Numbered from the stretch's first letter, positions 1-12,840 are shown. The stretch: DNA of 64,000 nucleotides from Ianthella basta (GCA_964019415.1 OZ025880.1:1895813-1959812), one strand, 5' to 3'. The notes: generated by a model from the letters alone, not told the origin. Made by a program: numbers and translations.

Positions 1-398
1 TTTTACATACAAAGCAGTGAAGCTTAAAGCACCCAGACAGGCGGGCAGGCTGTACGAAATTTGCCATGAGCGATGTACGTCAGGTCTCGCTGACTCGAGA
101 ATCTGTTCTTCGTCCTGAGATCGCGTGTCTCCTTGGCAAGAGACCGCTTGCACCGAGTTCGTGAAGAATGTGTTGTGTCTAGTGCTTGCCGTATATAGTT
201 ACATAGTCGTGGTTTCACCTTACAAATGAGAACACGACCTTCAGATACTTCCTTGATGGCGTCGCGATAGTTGAACCCGTACGCATACTTGCATTCCGAC
301 CACTGTATTGAGCAGACAGGAAGTGGTTCATGCTTCGTGCTATAGTTACAGGACAGGTCCGCAGGTGAGAGAAACAGACGTTCGAGGCTAGCCGCAAG
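1..398 (+). promoter_or_regulatory. 5' flank of dispanin gene A (duplicated in front of gene B)
   Basis: This block reappears almost unchanged in front of gene B, split there into 7350-7495 and 9026-9258 by a roughly 1.5-kb insertion. Conservation right up to the exon 1 ATG in both copies makes it the likely promoter and 5' UTR. No convincing TATA box is seen. Short reading frames here are not conserved as proteins and are not called. The exact transcription start cannot be placed from sequence. Confidence 0.45.
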
Positions 399-2699
399 AT
401 GAGTGAGAACGATTTCGAACAGAAAGCCCCTTTGATGAGTGACACTCCTCCCTACATCGGCGAACCTCAGCCTCCAACTGAAAACACAGCATTTCCCTCT
501 GGTACGTTGTTGTGGCTATACATCTCAGGGCCTTCGGAGGCAATTTAGAAGTGGTAAGGCCATTGGGTGAAGGATCCAAGATGTCGCGAGCGGAGCGAGT
601 GAAAAATTTTTTTTAGCTACTTTTAATTATACAGATAACGTTTGCTGCAGATCTGTGCCTCAAGAATGGTGATGCCTTTGCTAGCCCAGCTGCACTCTCG
701 ATCAGTCAGTAACTCGTTTTAAGAGGGTTACATAGATTTCACAATAAATCATGTACTTGTTTTGCATGCATTGTCTGTACACAGTATATATAATATATTA
801 ATGAATGAAGCCATATCAATATTTCCACAGATTAGCAATTCCTGAAAACCTGCGCAAGGCTGATGAGGCTTGTCACCTATTGTCGGCGTTCTTAGGTCCA
901 CGTGCTTCGACGATGAGGCCATTTTGAATTGTTACATCACCATTAAGGGTATAGCAATTCGCTGACGTGTGGTGCTACAAGCCATGCTTCGTAGCGCCAG
1001 GTAATGTGGGTCTATTGGTGCGAGAAAACGATTGCCTACGTACGCGCTGCTGGCCTCCATCTTTATTACGTTTTGAATCGATTACGTAACAAAACATGGC
1101 GGAAGAAAGGAGCGTGCTTGCAAATCGTGAAGTATTGGACCCTACTTGCTATCTCCTGTTTCATTGCATCTGCTAACAACCTAAGATCATTGCTTCTTTG
1201 TTTCCTCAACGGTTAGTTAGGGTAGGGTAGGGGTTATCTGGTTTAGTAGCTAAAAACACTGCTTTTGAAAATTAAAAAAAACTGCTAGCTGTTCAAAAAG
1301 TGGTACGGCCATGGCCGTACCGGCCGTACCGCCTCCGACGGCCCTGCATCTATCTTAAGGGTATCGTGTCAATAATCATGGTTGTCACACCGAAGGGCTT
1401 TGACAGCAGCTATAGAATACTTTCTGAGAGCATGTCATTGATTTGTGTAAATAGTACGTACAAGCCCCGGCTAACTATAGTGCAACAAACCCGTGGCTAG
1501 TAGCGATGTATGTAGCTAGCTGGCCAGTTAAGTTGGGTTTGACACATGGAATATTATTATACGATTTTGTATATGAGTCAAGTTGTACACCCAGTAAGTT
1601 CGAATTCAGTCTGATGCGATGATGCTTCAATAGGTGTGTAAACAGCTATAGTATATCAAGCTGTATGTTGCTGCAAGTATGATTGTACAAGTAGCTTAGT
1701 TGTACTCATTTCCTGCAAAAGTAAAGACAGCTGTGCCAGCAGGAATTGGTTTGAACTGCAAGTGATGGCCTGACAGGTATCAGGTATCAGGTATCAGGTA
1801 TTCTTATTTTACCTGGGGAACCGTTAGCCAATGGCTACTGTAAATGGCACCCAGAAAAGAAAGGCAAAAATACATGAACACAAAAACAAACACTAGTACA
1901 AACAAGCAAATTTTATTAACTAGTGGCAATATAAATGATAATATTTTGGCTAAGTTATGTTAATGGGTCAATTTCGTGCAACTGATAAATACCTAAAAAG
2001 TTGAGTAAATTGAAATAATGATCTTGATAGCTAGTAAGGACAGTGTTCACAATAAGTATGCCTCACAGAGTTTTGAAAAAGCTCCAAAGTCTGCACATGT
2101 TCTGATGTTCTTCGGAAGAGACCGCCACAAGAAAGCACCAGCAAAACTGAAAGCCTTTTGCCCGAAGCAAGTTCTTGAAGAAGGAAGATTGAGTTGGCAA
2201 GTAGAAGAAGAACGAGTGTTGTAGTGAGAGTTTGGTGAAGAGAAAAGTTGAGAAAGATAAGGAGGAGACTGAGAATACAAACATTTAAACATGGTTTGGG
2301 CCAGGTGGAGCTTTCTTCTTGCAGAAAGGGTGAAGAGACCAAGTTCACCACGAGCGGAAGTAGCAGAATAATCTCTACGCCTACGAAGAACAGTACGGCA
2401 AGCAAAGTTCAGCAGGGTTTCCAAGCGAAGAGCTTCATCCCTAGTGCACCCAGACCAAACAACATCACAGTAGTCAAAAGTGGGAAGAATGTAGGACTTG
2501 AGGTAGAGAAGAAGGAGAGGCTGAGGGAGAAACCAAGAAAGACGACGTAAGAGATTGAGGCCACGGGCGACCTTGTGTGGGTGGACAAGACAAAGTAGCC
2601 AGGAGCTAGTCTGGGGGAAATGGGCTTGTAGCTTTCACAGCTTGTCATGAATTTACTCTGGGAAAGTGTGAAAATGCTGTGAAGGAAACACATGCACAT

Positions 2700-2749
<50 letters not shown>

Positions 2750-5076
2750 ATACGTATATGCACCCAGAGAGACAATCGAGTCGTGCACATTGATATGATT
2801 GCATGTACATACCCTGTGTTGTGTGCAGCTGTAAGATACATTGCATTAGCTGACCACATAAGCAATGTCTCATTTACAGCTATATAATGATGATATTGGT
2901 GCAACCACTTCCTTTACCACGGGCTGGGTCATGTAAAGAATCAAAGGGCATATACAAAGCGTGCAAAGTCAGGTCCAATGCACTCTATGATGTGAACTGG
3001 TCATTTGCCTTCAAGTAGCCCCTACAGATAGAGCATCCCTGCTATAGACATAACAAACAATGGCTACATTATATACTTCAAGACACATGCAAGCTAGCTA
3101 GCAAAAGAATACACTTAAGCCAAGAAAGGAGTCGACTCAACTGTACCCACTGCCATGCAGCAGATTTCTGGTAGGTAGCTAGGGGGCTTTGAATCTCTGT
3201 GGAAGGCAGCACAAATAAGTTGGCTTTACGTTGTAAGCACAGAACCCCACATGCAGGGCAGTGCTCTATATCTATATACTTCTATACTTTCCACTGGGAA
3301 GGATAGAAGTAACTACAGTTATGTATAATAACATGTGCATGGTACTGGGATGCCCCATGGGAACTTCTTAGTATAGTGCAACCAGTTACATCATCCATTC
3401 ACACTATAAACAGTGGCTGCAAGTTCACAATTGTATTGTACATTTTATGAATTATGACTCCATCTGTATATTAATTGACAATGTACTATAGGAAATATGC
3501 TCATGCGTGCACATGGCTGCCTATATGTCTGCTACAGGTGACCCAATTGCAACTCTGCCTGATCCTAGCGCTGAAGGTTACCAGCCAGCTTCAGCCAACC
3601 TTGGCAGAAACACAACTGAAACGGTGGGGCCGCCATGTTCAAATATATATTGCACTATAAGCAAACCTAGCTGCGCTTGCAGTTGCTCTATGCACATATG
3701 CATGTAATAGCATTGGTTGAGTATAAAGCTGAATGTTAACATCAGATGCCATGCAATGGAACTTTTTACATTGTGCAATGATAATGAGCTAGGGCTTCAA
3801 TAGCAGTACTAGTCTTTACATACGCGGATCTCTAACTTAGAAAGGGTTGGTTCTCCAATACCAGCTTCACAACAGGGTTGAAAACGTTGCCGACGTTTCG
3901 ACCAGATGCTCTGGTCTTCTTGAAGGCTGTTGCGAAGCTGGTATTGGAGAACCAACCCTTTCTGATGCCTGAGCCAGCTGAGAAGCCCTCATTTCATCTC
4001 TAACTTAGTATACTAACTAGGCCAAACATATATATGTAGCTGCATGATCCCATGCACCTTTCTTTATCATGATGCACCAATTCAGAAGCAGTATTTGGTG
4101 TACCTGATATGTGTATGAATTTTTAAATCATTTAACATTGCAACATGTCTGATGTTGTGTTATTCAATTTCTTTGCATTCATTGATCCTTTATTATGTAT
4201 AACATTATCGCCACCCTTGATCCTTCTTCCCTCCTATGAACCTCAATTGACACCCAAGCATGCATGCATTCTAACCAATGCCACATTTACATGTGGGCCC
4301 CATCTGCCTTCTTTCACTCTCAATTCTCAACCTGTTATGGGTCCCTGCATGCCGTCCTTAAACCTCCCATCGATTTCTACTACACTCTTTACTGCTCTCT
4401 CTCACACCCATTTACAGGTAGTGACCGCCCAGCCCACCTCTGCTGCCCGCCCCCAATTTCCTCCTGAGACCTATATGGCTTGGTCCATCTTCACTTGCCT
4501 GTGCTGTGCCTGCCCATGTGGCCTTATGGCTATCATGTACAGCATAAAGGTGAATTGCTGATTAGGAATGAAAGGGCTGAGTCATTATTTACATTATACA
4601 GTTAACTAATGGCACAGGAACACCAAGCACTGATTTAACAAGAGCTATACTTCTGATTCATTTAAAATGATAATTTTTACATGTAATGTTCATACAGTAT
4701 AGACTGCTCTGAAATCCAGGTCCACAAAAGACAAAAATGCAAGCAGGAAATAAACAACGTCATGCAAGATATGGTAGAACATGCATCATGCAACATGCTA
4801 ACAAGTGGAATTGCAATGAGTCACCATATACAGTAAAGTAGTGAGGCAGTCAGTTAGTTGGTGTCAGGTTCCTAGACCTTCCAGTTTCTCTTGCACCATA
4901 TATATATAGACACTTCCCCTCTTCCTATGTAGGTTTCTGAGTACTACAGTGATGGCGACTATGATTCTGCTGCATCAGCTTCTCGGAATGCGCTGATCTG
5001 GAATATGGTGACCACAGTGGGGGGCATTTGTGTCTATTCCGGAGTTGGCATCACTGCTGGCCTACTGTTTGCATAA
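399..5076 (+). CDS. Dispanin A, CD225-domain two-pass membrane protein (4 exons)
   Basis: Exons 399-501, 3538-3623, 4418-4549 and 4933-5076 join in frame (154 residues; phases 1, 0, 0; GT-AG throughout). Exon 1 encodes MSENDFEQKAPL and a proline-rich stretch containing TPPY. Exon 3 encodes W-S-I-F-T-C-L-C-C then CPCGLMAIMYSIK, the first CD225 membrane segment with a cysteine cluster of the kind palmitoylated in IFITM proteins. Exon 4 encodes YYSDGDYDSAASASRNAL and the second membrane segment, ending GLLFA. CD225 proteins sit in plasma or endosomal membranes; IFITMs restrict viral fusion, other dispanins act at synapses, and the role here is unknown. The usual SRTA is SRNA here. The exon 2 donor is gtgggg, weaker than gtagga in genes C and D. 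A second exon 3/4 pair lies downstream at 6389-6960. Confidence 0.8.
526..1346. mobile_element. 821-bp non-autonomous DNA transposon in intron 1 of gene A
   Basis: Gene B has continuous intron sequence here, so this is an insertion in copy A. The ends are inverted: the left begins CAGGGCCTTCGGAGGC and the reverse complement of the right end begins CAGGGCCGTCGGAGGC. CATCT flanks both sides (521-525 and 1347-1351), a candidate 5-bp target duplication. No transposase is encoded. Superfamily is unassigned; the CAGGG start is reminiscent of hAT ends, but an 8-bp duplication is not seen. Confidence 0.65.
1777..2572 (-). mobile_element. 5'-truncated non-LTR retrotransposon (LINE) fragment in intron 1 of gene A
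   Basis: The insertion is absent from the matching place in gene B, where GGCCTGACAG runs straight into TGTGTGGGTGG near 9810. On the minus strand, 2424 to 2047 reads as the C-terminal end of a LINE ORF2: a YNTRS motif, a FGQKAFSFAGAFLWRSLP stretch and a following LPKNIR, as in jockey/CR1-type elements of marine invertebrates. The element's 3' end carries a short tandem tail of about four 7-bp units (GGTATCA on the plus strand, 1777-1800), typical of target-primed LINEs. Reverse-transcriptase core and endonuclease are missing. Confidence 0.65.
2700..2748. repeat. (CA)n microsatellite
   Basis: A pure CA run in intron 1 of gene A. The same site in gene B (9939-10057) carries a longer, interrupted CA/CGCA tract. 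Confidence 0.95.
3841..3995. mobile_element. 155-bp foldback (MITE-like) insertion with 13-bp target duplication
   Basis: ATCTCTAACTTAG occurs at 3828-3840 and again at 3996-4008, and gene B has one copy at the same place (about 11144-11156), so this is a clean insertion. The element contains inverted arms of about 28 bp (3841-3868 against 3935-3962) around a loop with CCGACGTTTCGACC. It lies in intron 2 of gene A and has no coding capacity. Confidence 0.75.
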
Positions 5077-6388
5077 TGGAGAGGAAGCATTGACCCCTTA
5101 GCCATGCTAGCTGAAGCCAACCTTTGGGTGCTGTGGTCTTGTTCTAGATCTAGTATGACTGCATAGTTTAACTCTATCAACTTTTATTTGATTTAAAGGC
5201 TATGCATGACTAGGTCATTAGGTTTTACATAGGCCTTATCTCATCATGCATTAAATTTGTTATCGATCTGATTGTGAATTGTAAAATTCCAGGAATCTAA
5301 CATATGCATGAAATTCATAAAGAGGGATTTGTTGAACGTTAAACATGTGGTACACTTTTTACCAACAGGCAAAACGTTTCAGCCCCAAAGGGCCTTCTTC
5401 AGTTGCACAAGAATACAAAACAGAACAAGTTCATCATGTTCTGTTTTGTACTCTCATAATTAGATTAGAGAGGCATACAAGTATAATGTGTACTGTATTA
5501 TGTGACTTATGGACAGTTCATATGATGCTCACATTGTTATAGTTCATTCGTTGACACAGTCCTAGGTGAGTGCTAAATCTTTGCAGCCAGCTAGCTGCAG
5601 TTGAGTGTAGGTGATTCACTTGCAATTGGTGCACAATGGTGGGTGCTGGAGGCTAGCTACCCATGGCCAGTTATGCTGTTTGCTGACTGTTGTTCACTGA
5701 AGGTGGTCAGCCACGTACACATGACGTCATGATGGAATGATTGTCAGGCCACTTCTTCTTACTTGCTATGTATGCTACGTGCACCTATTGTATGTCATGC
5801 TCAGTTGGTTGGAGAACTTACTTACAGTATTAATTATATTAGATTGCTTCTCTGACTCATGAAAATTGATTTGCATGTAATGGCATTGGTTGAGTATAAA
5901 GCTCAATGTTAACATCAGATGCCAGGGGAATGTTTTACATTGTGCAATGACAATGTATTAGGGCTCCAAAAGCAGTCTTTACACGGATCTCTAACTTAGT
6001 ATATCAACCAGGCCTAATCTATGTAGCTGCTTAATCCTACTTGTCTTCATCATGATGCACCAATTCAGAAGCAGTACTTGATGTACCCATAATGTTTTAA
6101 ATCATTCAACATTGCAACATGTCTGACATTAATTGTGTTGTTCAATTTCTTCACATTCATTGATCCTTTTATGTATATGTTATTACCACCCTTGATTCTT
6201 CTTCCCACCTATAGCTATGAATCTCAATTGACACCCGTGCATGCATGCATTCTAACCAATGCCACATTCATGTGGGCCCCATCTGCCTTCATTCACTCTC
6301 AATTCTCAACCTGTTATGTCGTCTTTTAACTTCCTACCAATTTCTTCTACACTCTTTAAATTTACTGCTCTCTTTCTCCCATTTGCAG

Positions 6389-6743
6389 GTGGTGACCACC
6401 CAGCCCACCTCTGTGGCCCATCCCCCTCCTCCTCCCACCACCTGGATTGCCTGGTCTGTCTTCTCTTGTTTGTGCTGTGCCTGGCCTTGTGGCCTTGTGG
6501 CTATCATGTACAGCATGAAGGTGAATTATAGTGTAGACTGTTCTGAAAATCCAGGTTTCATGATTTTTCTATTATTATGCCGTTTATACTTGTTCAGTTA
6601 ACACTGTCATACTTATTTACCTCTGTATCACACCCTTCCATTGTGAATCTCATAGCAAAGCTTCTTAACCTTCTGATGCTGTGCTTGATGGTGGCTTTAT
6701 AATGTAGATTTCTTCAGTAATTAATTATACCTTCCCCATGCCA

Positions 6744-6780
<37 letters not shown>

Positions 6781-6960
6781 CCTACGCATATCTAATTATC
6801 CCTTCTTCCTATGTAGGCTTCCGACTATTACAGTGATGGCTACTATGATTCCGCTGCGTCAGCATCTCGGACTGCGCTGATTTTGAATATCGTGTCCATG
6901 GTTGTAGGCATTTGTGCCTATATTGTAGTTGGTATTGCTGCTGGCCTACAATTTACATAG
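6389..6960 (+). CDS. Second exon 3/4 cassette of dispanin A (alternative 3' end)
   Basis: Exon 3' is 6389-6520 (132 nt) and exon 4' is 6817-6960 (144 nt including TAG). Acceptors (tttgcag and tatgtag), the donor gtgaat, phases and lengths match exons 3 and 4 of gene A. They encode WIAWSVFSCLCCAWPCG and IMYSMK, then SDYYSDGYYDSAASASRTAL and a second membrane segment ending AAGLQFT. No exon 1 or 2 lies between 5077 and 6388; the duplicated stretch starts just downstream of where exon 2 would be (about 5875). The cassette is therefore either a mutually exclusive 3' end spliced to exon 2 of gene A, or a gene fragment. Reading frames are intact, favouring use. Confidence 0.65.
6747..6777. repeat. 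(CT)n microsatellite in the polypyrimidine region before exon 4'
   Basis: A pure TC/CT run about 40 bp upstream of the exon 4' acceptor. It could strengthen or misplace branch-point or pyrimidine-tract recognition. Confidence 0.9.
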
Positions 6961-8125
6961 TGGAGAGGAAGCATTGACCCATTAGCCATACAAGCTGAAG
7001 CCAACCTGTAGTTTTGCGGTCTTGTTCTAGGTCTAGGCTTAATTAATACATATACTTTGAATACGGAGGACATGCCAATTAATGTTACCACCACCTATTC
7101 ACCTTACTACTAGCCATGCATGGAGTCAGTGCAGTGTGGACCAGTGCAGGCACAGCTCGCTTGTGTCAACGTTAAATTTAAGTGCCAAAATAGGTCATTA
7201 TAGGTTCTTAGATCTTACCATCCTTAACATAATTTTGATAGTGACTTGCAATGTTCAAGTAGACTCAGGAAACAACATGGAATTAAAAATGGTTAAATCA
7301 TTAGCAATACCTACTCGGCACTATATGGTATCTATGATGGTATTATACTGTTTTACATGTAACAAAGCAGTGAGGCTTAAAGCACCCAGACAGGCGGGCA
7401 GGCTGTACGAAATTTGCCATGAGCGATGTACGTCAGGTCTCGCGGGCACGAGAATCTGTTCTTCGTCCTGAGATTGCGTGTCTCCTGAAACTGTCTTAAA
7501 ATGGAGCTCATGCAAGTACAGTGACTGTAGTTGTAGTTCAGATGTACTGTATGACTCACTGCTACATACCTTTCTGCCCAGTAGCTGTAATCCCATGGCC
7601 AGTAACAAGGACTACAGTCAGGAACAGTAGCTGGCACAACCCTGGACTCATGGCTTTATTCTCTGATTCTCTTAACCTCAAATACACTGCAGGTGTGTGC
7701 ATATATATAGGCTGCTGACTCTGCACTGGTGTGTGCATATATATATATACGTAGCATCCCAGTTCTGCACTGTTTATTGCACTAATATTAAGCAACTGTT
7801 ATGCTTTCAAGTTTGTGAAACACCTTTCTTGTTGTGTTTATTGTAGACAATATTATTGATGATTCATGTTGACAGTGTGGTCACATACTGTAAGCAGTAT
7901 ACGCTCTGTGGAAGTATGTATGCAGTAAAAGGGGCATGTACATGATGTACATTTTCATTTCTGCATGATTTTGTTTCAATGTTGCAGTACCTCATCTTGG
8001 AGACCACCAGACAGCATTGTATATGGTTCAAGCCAACTCCTGTGCTGTAGCACTCTTATTACACTGTAAAGTCATGTCAAATGATGCATGAGTCATGATC
8101 AAGATGGTAGTGAATGGTAATAGAC

Positions 8126-8290
<165 letters not shown>

Positions 8291-8832
8291 TATCACAGCA
8301 TTCCAAATGAGACATTCTAATGTTACTTCACTATTGATAGTGGGATGGGATTTCACCTGCTGAGTAATGACCAGAGCAGGTAGTAGGGGTGTGTACCTGT
8401 ACATGTGTGAATGTGTGTCTTCTAGACTTTACACATTGTATACTAGTTAAAGAAATGGCCAAATATGGTGTGTTTGTGCAGCATGTGGTAACATTCTAGC
8501 TATATTCAAATTGTGGTGTTATCTGCACAACTGTTGATTTTGTTGGTGCTAGTATGTACATGACACTTTAACTATGTGAATATCTGACGTAATCCATTTT
8601 CCACTTTGCACTCAGACTGAAAATCAAAATGCACTGTCATTACTTTCGTAATGGTAAATAACAAACAGTCCTTTCTAGGTTGTGTAAATCCTAGCCAAGG
8701 AGGGAAATCTGTGAAATATACATCCATTGAAAATTTGAATGCATACGGTACAACTCCTGTGCAGAAGTGCTCCTATTACATGTACTGTAAAGTCATGTAA
8801 AATGATGCATGAGTCATGATCAAGATTGTATT

Positions 8833-9011
<179 letters not shown>

Positions 9012-9258
9012 TCACAGCATTCCAAATGAGGTGTTGTGCTAGTGCTTGCCGTATATAGCTACATAGTCGTGGTTTCACCTTACAAATGGGAACACGACCT
9101 TCAGATACTTCCTTGATGGCGATCGCGATAGTTAAACCCGTACGCATACTTGCATTCCGACCACTGTATTGAGCAGATAGGAAGTGGTTCATGCTTCGTG
9201 CTATAGTTACAGGACAGTCCGAAGGTGAGAGAAACAGACGTTCGAGGCTAGCCGCAAG

Positions 9259-9972
9259 ATGAGTGAGAACGATTTCGAACAGAAAGCCCCTCTGGTGAGT
9301 GACACTCCTCCCTACATCGCTGAACCTCAGCCTCCAACTGAAAACACAGCATTTCCCTCTGGTACGTTGATGTGGCTATACAGCTATCTTAAGGGTATCG
9401 TGTCAATAATCATGGTTGTCACACCGAAGGACTTTGACAGCAGCTATAGAATACTTTCTGAGAGCATGTCATTGATTTGTGTAAATTGTACGTACAAGCC
9501 ACGGCTAACTATAGTGCAACAAACCCGTGGCTAGTAGCGATGTATGTAGCTAGCTGGCCAGTTAAGTTGGGTTTGACACATGGAATATTATTATACGATT
9601 TTGTATATGAGTCAAGTTGTACACCCAGTAAGTTCGAATTCAGTCTGATGCGATGATGCTTCAATAGGTATGTAAACAGCTATAGTATATTAAGCTGTAT
9701 GTTGCTGCAAGTATATGATTGTACAAGTAGCTTAGTTGTACACATTTCCTGCAAAAGTAGACAGCTGTGCCAGCAGGAATTGGTTTGAACTGCAAGTGAT
9801 GGCCTGACAGTGTGTGGGTGGACAAGACAAAGTAGCCAGGAGCTAGTCTGGGGGAAATGGGCTTGTAGCTTTCACAGCTTGTCATGAATTTGCTCTGGGA
9901 AAGTGTGAAAATGCTGTGAAGGAAACACATGCACATGCACACACACCACGCATGCACGCACGCACACACACA

Positions 9973-10041
<69 letters not shown>

Positions 10042-12264
10042 GCACGCACGCACGCACTCGTATACGTATATGCACCCAGAGAGACAATCGAGTCGTGCAC
10101 ATTGATATGATTGTATGTACGTACACCTCTTCCCTGTGTTGTGTGCAGCTGTAAGATACATTGCATTAGCTGACCACATAAGCAATGTCTCATTTACAGC
10201 TATATTATGATGATATTGGTGCAACCACTTCCTTTACCACGGGCCGGGTCATGTAAAGAATCAAAGGGCATATACAAAGCGTGCAAAGTCAGGTCCAATG
10301 CACTCTATGATGTGAACTGGTCATTTGCCTTCAAGTAGCCCCTACAGATAGAGCATCCCTGCTATAGACATAACAAACAATGGCTACATTATATACTTCA
10401 AGACACATGCAAGCTAGCTAGCAAAAGAATACACTTAAGCCAAGAAAGGAGTCGACTCAACTGTACCCACTGCCATGCAGCAGATTTCTGGTAGGTAGCT
10501 AGGGGGCTTTGAATCTCTGTGGAAGGCAGCACAAATAAGTTGGCTTTACGTTGTAAGCACAGAACCCCACATGCAGGGCAGTGCTCTATATCTATATACT
10601 TCTATACTTTCCACTGGGAAGGATAGAAGTAACTACAGTTATGTATAATAACATGTGCATGGTACTGGGATGCCCCATGGGAACTTCTTAGTATAGTGCA
10701 ACCAGTTACATCATCCATTCACACTATAAACAGTGGCTGCAAGTTCACAATTGTATTGTACATTTTATGAATTATGACTCCATCTGTATATTAATTGACA
10801 ATGCACTATAGGAAATATGCTCATGCGTGCACATGGCTGCCTATATGTCTGCTACAGGTGACCCAATTGCAACTCTGCCTGATCCTAGCGCTGAAGGTTA
10901 CCAGCCAGCTTCAGCCAACCTTGGCAGAAACACAACTGAAACGGTGGGGCCGCCATGTTCTAATAAATATTGCACTATAAGCAAAACCTGTGCTTGCAGT
11001 TGCTCTATGCACATGTAATGGCATTGGTTGAGTATAAAGCTGAATGTTGACATCAGATGCCATGCAATGGAATGTTTTACATTGTGCAATGATAATTAGC
11101 TAGGGCTTCAATAGCAGTACTAGTCTTTACATACGTACACGGATCTCTAACTTAGTATATTAACTAGGCCTAACCTATATATGTAGCTGCATGATCCCAT
11201 GCGCATTTCTTTATCATGATGCACCAATTCAGAAGCAGTGCTTGGTGTACCTGATATGTGTATAAAGTTTTAAATCATTCAACATTGCAACATGTCTGAC
11301 GTTGTGTTATTCAATTTCTTTGCATTCATTGATCCTTTATTATGTATAACGTTATCGCCACCCTTGACCCTTCTTCCCTCCTATGAACCTCAATTGACAC
11401 CCATGCATGCATGCATTCTAACCAATGCCACATTTATATTTGGGCCCCATCTGCCTTCTTTCACTCTCAATTCTCAACCTGTTATGGGTCCTTGCATGCT
11501 GTCCTTTAACTTCCCATTGATTTCTTCTACATTCTTTACTGCTTTCTCTCACTCACCCATTTACAGGTAGTGACCGCCCAGCCCACCTCTGCTGCCCATC
11601 CCTCACATCCTCCTGAGACCTATATGGTTTGGTCCATCTTCACTTGCCTGTGCTGTGCCTGCCCATGTGGCCTTATGGCTATCATGTACAGCATAAAGGT
11701 GAATTGCTGATTAGGAATGAAAGGGCTGAGTAATTATTTACCTTACACAGTTAACTAATGGCACAGGAACACCAAGCACTGATTTAACAAGAGCTATACT
11801 TCTGATTCATTTGAAATTATAATTTTTACATGTAATGTTCATACAGTATAGACTGCTCTGAAATCCAGGTCCACAAAAGACAAGACAAAAATGCAAACAG
11901 AAAAATTTATAAACAATGTCATGCAAGATATGGTAGAACATGCATCATGCAACATGCTAACAAGTGGAATTGCAATGAGTCACCATATACAGTAAAGTAG
12001 TGAGGCAGTCAGTTAGTTGGTGTCAGGTTCCTAGACCTTCCAGTTTCTCTTGCACCATATATATACGATAGGATTTCATTAGACACTTCCCCTCTTCCTA
12101 TGTAGGTTTCTGAGTACTACAGTGATGGCGACTATGATTCTGCTGCGTCAGCTTCTCGGACTGCGCTGATCTGGAATATAATGACCATGGTGGTGGGCAT
12201 TTGGGTCTATTCCATAGTTGGTATTACTGCTGGCCTACCATTTGCATTGACCCCACGGTTGTAG
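9259..12264 (+). CDS. Dispanin B, CD225-domain protein with altered C-terminus
   Basis: Exons 9259-9361, 10858-10943, 11567-11698 and 12106-12264 join in frame (159 residues). Exon 1 is almost identical to gene A (MSENDFEQKAPL, then SDTPPYIAEP). Exon 3 encodes YMVWSIFTCLCC and CPCGLMAIMYSIK; exon 4 encodes SASRTALIWN and the second membrane segment. A 16-bp loss between short CAT repeats, relative to gene A, removes the TAA after LPFA. The frame runs on through LTPRL to a TAG inside sequence that matches the end of exon 4' of gene A. Sequence after the stop (12265-12316) still reads as the old exon 4' end, so copy B appears to have fused its two cassettes by deletion. Likely expressed, but with five novel terminal residues. 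Confidence 0.75.
9939..10057. repeat. (CA)n microsatellite with CGCA interruptions
   Basis: Intron 1 of gene B, the same site as the tract at 2700-2748 in gene A but longer and with ACGC variants at both edges. Confidence 0.93.
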
Positions 12265-12840
12265 GCATTTGTGCCTATATTGCTGTTGGTATTACTGCTG
12301 GCCTACAATTTACATAATGGAGAGGAAGCATTGACCCCTTAGCCATGCTAGTTGAAGCCAACCCGTAGGGTGTGGTCTTGTTCTAGGTCTAGTATGACTG
12401 CATAGTTTTAGGTTTTACATAGGCCTTATCTCATCATGCATCAAATATGTTATCAATCTGATTGTGAATTGTAAAATTCCAGGAATCTAACATATGCATG
12501 AAAATTGTATTAAAACTACAACATAGACCAATAATATTCTGTAATTAACAAATTTTGCATTTTGCAAACTATGCACATTGGGTTGATGTATATATACATA
12601 ATTATCGTGACATTAATTACATAAACCAATGTTTGCCTGCAGCTGAATTATTGGCAATAATACTATATATACCATTTGTAAGACCATGAATTACCATCAT
12701 CAATCTTCGCGGCTTTATCTCCTTAGCAGGAGGTAGCCAAAACAGAAAACAAGTACAGTATGCAGTGACATGGAATATAGAAGACATTGTATATAGCATA
12801 TATAGTTACGATAATGTTTATATATAGTCATTGAGTCATT
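12265..12840. other. 3' flank of gene B
   Basis: The first 50 bp are the leftover end of a second exon 4. From 12300 to 12510 the sequence follows the 3' flank of gene A (5076-5310), with internal deletions. The rest is AT-rich, with no coding or structural signal I can support. The degraded LINE begins at about 12840. Confidence 0.5.

Noticed and set aside
4145..4561. 138-residue open frame spanning intron 2 and exon 3 of gene A
   Set aside because: It merely extends the real 132-nt exon upstream through the intron; the acceptor TTTACAG and alignment with paralogues fix the exon start at 4418.
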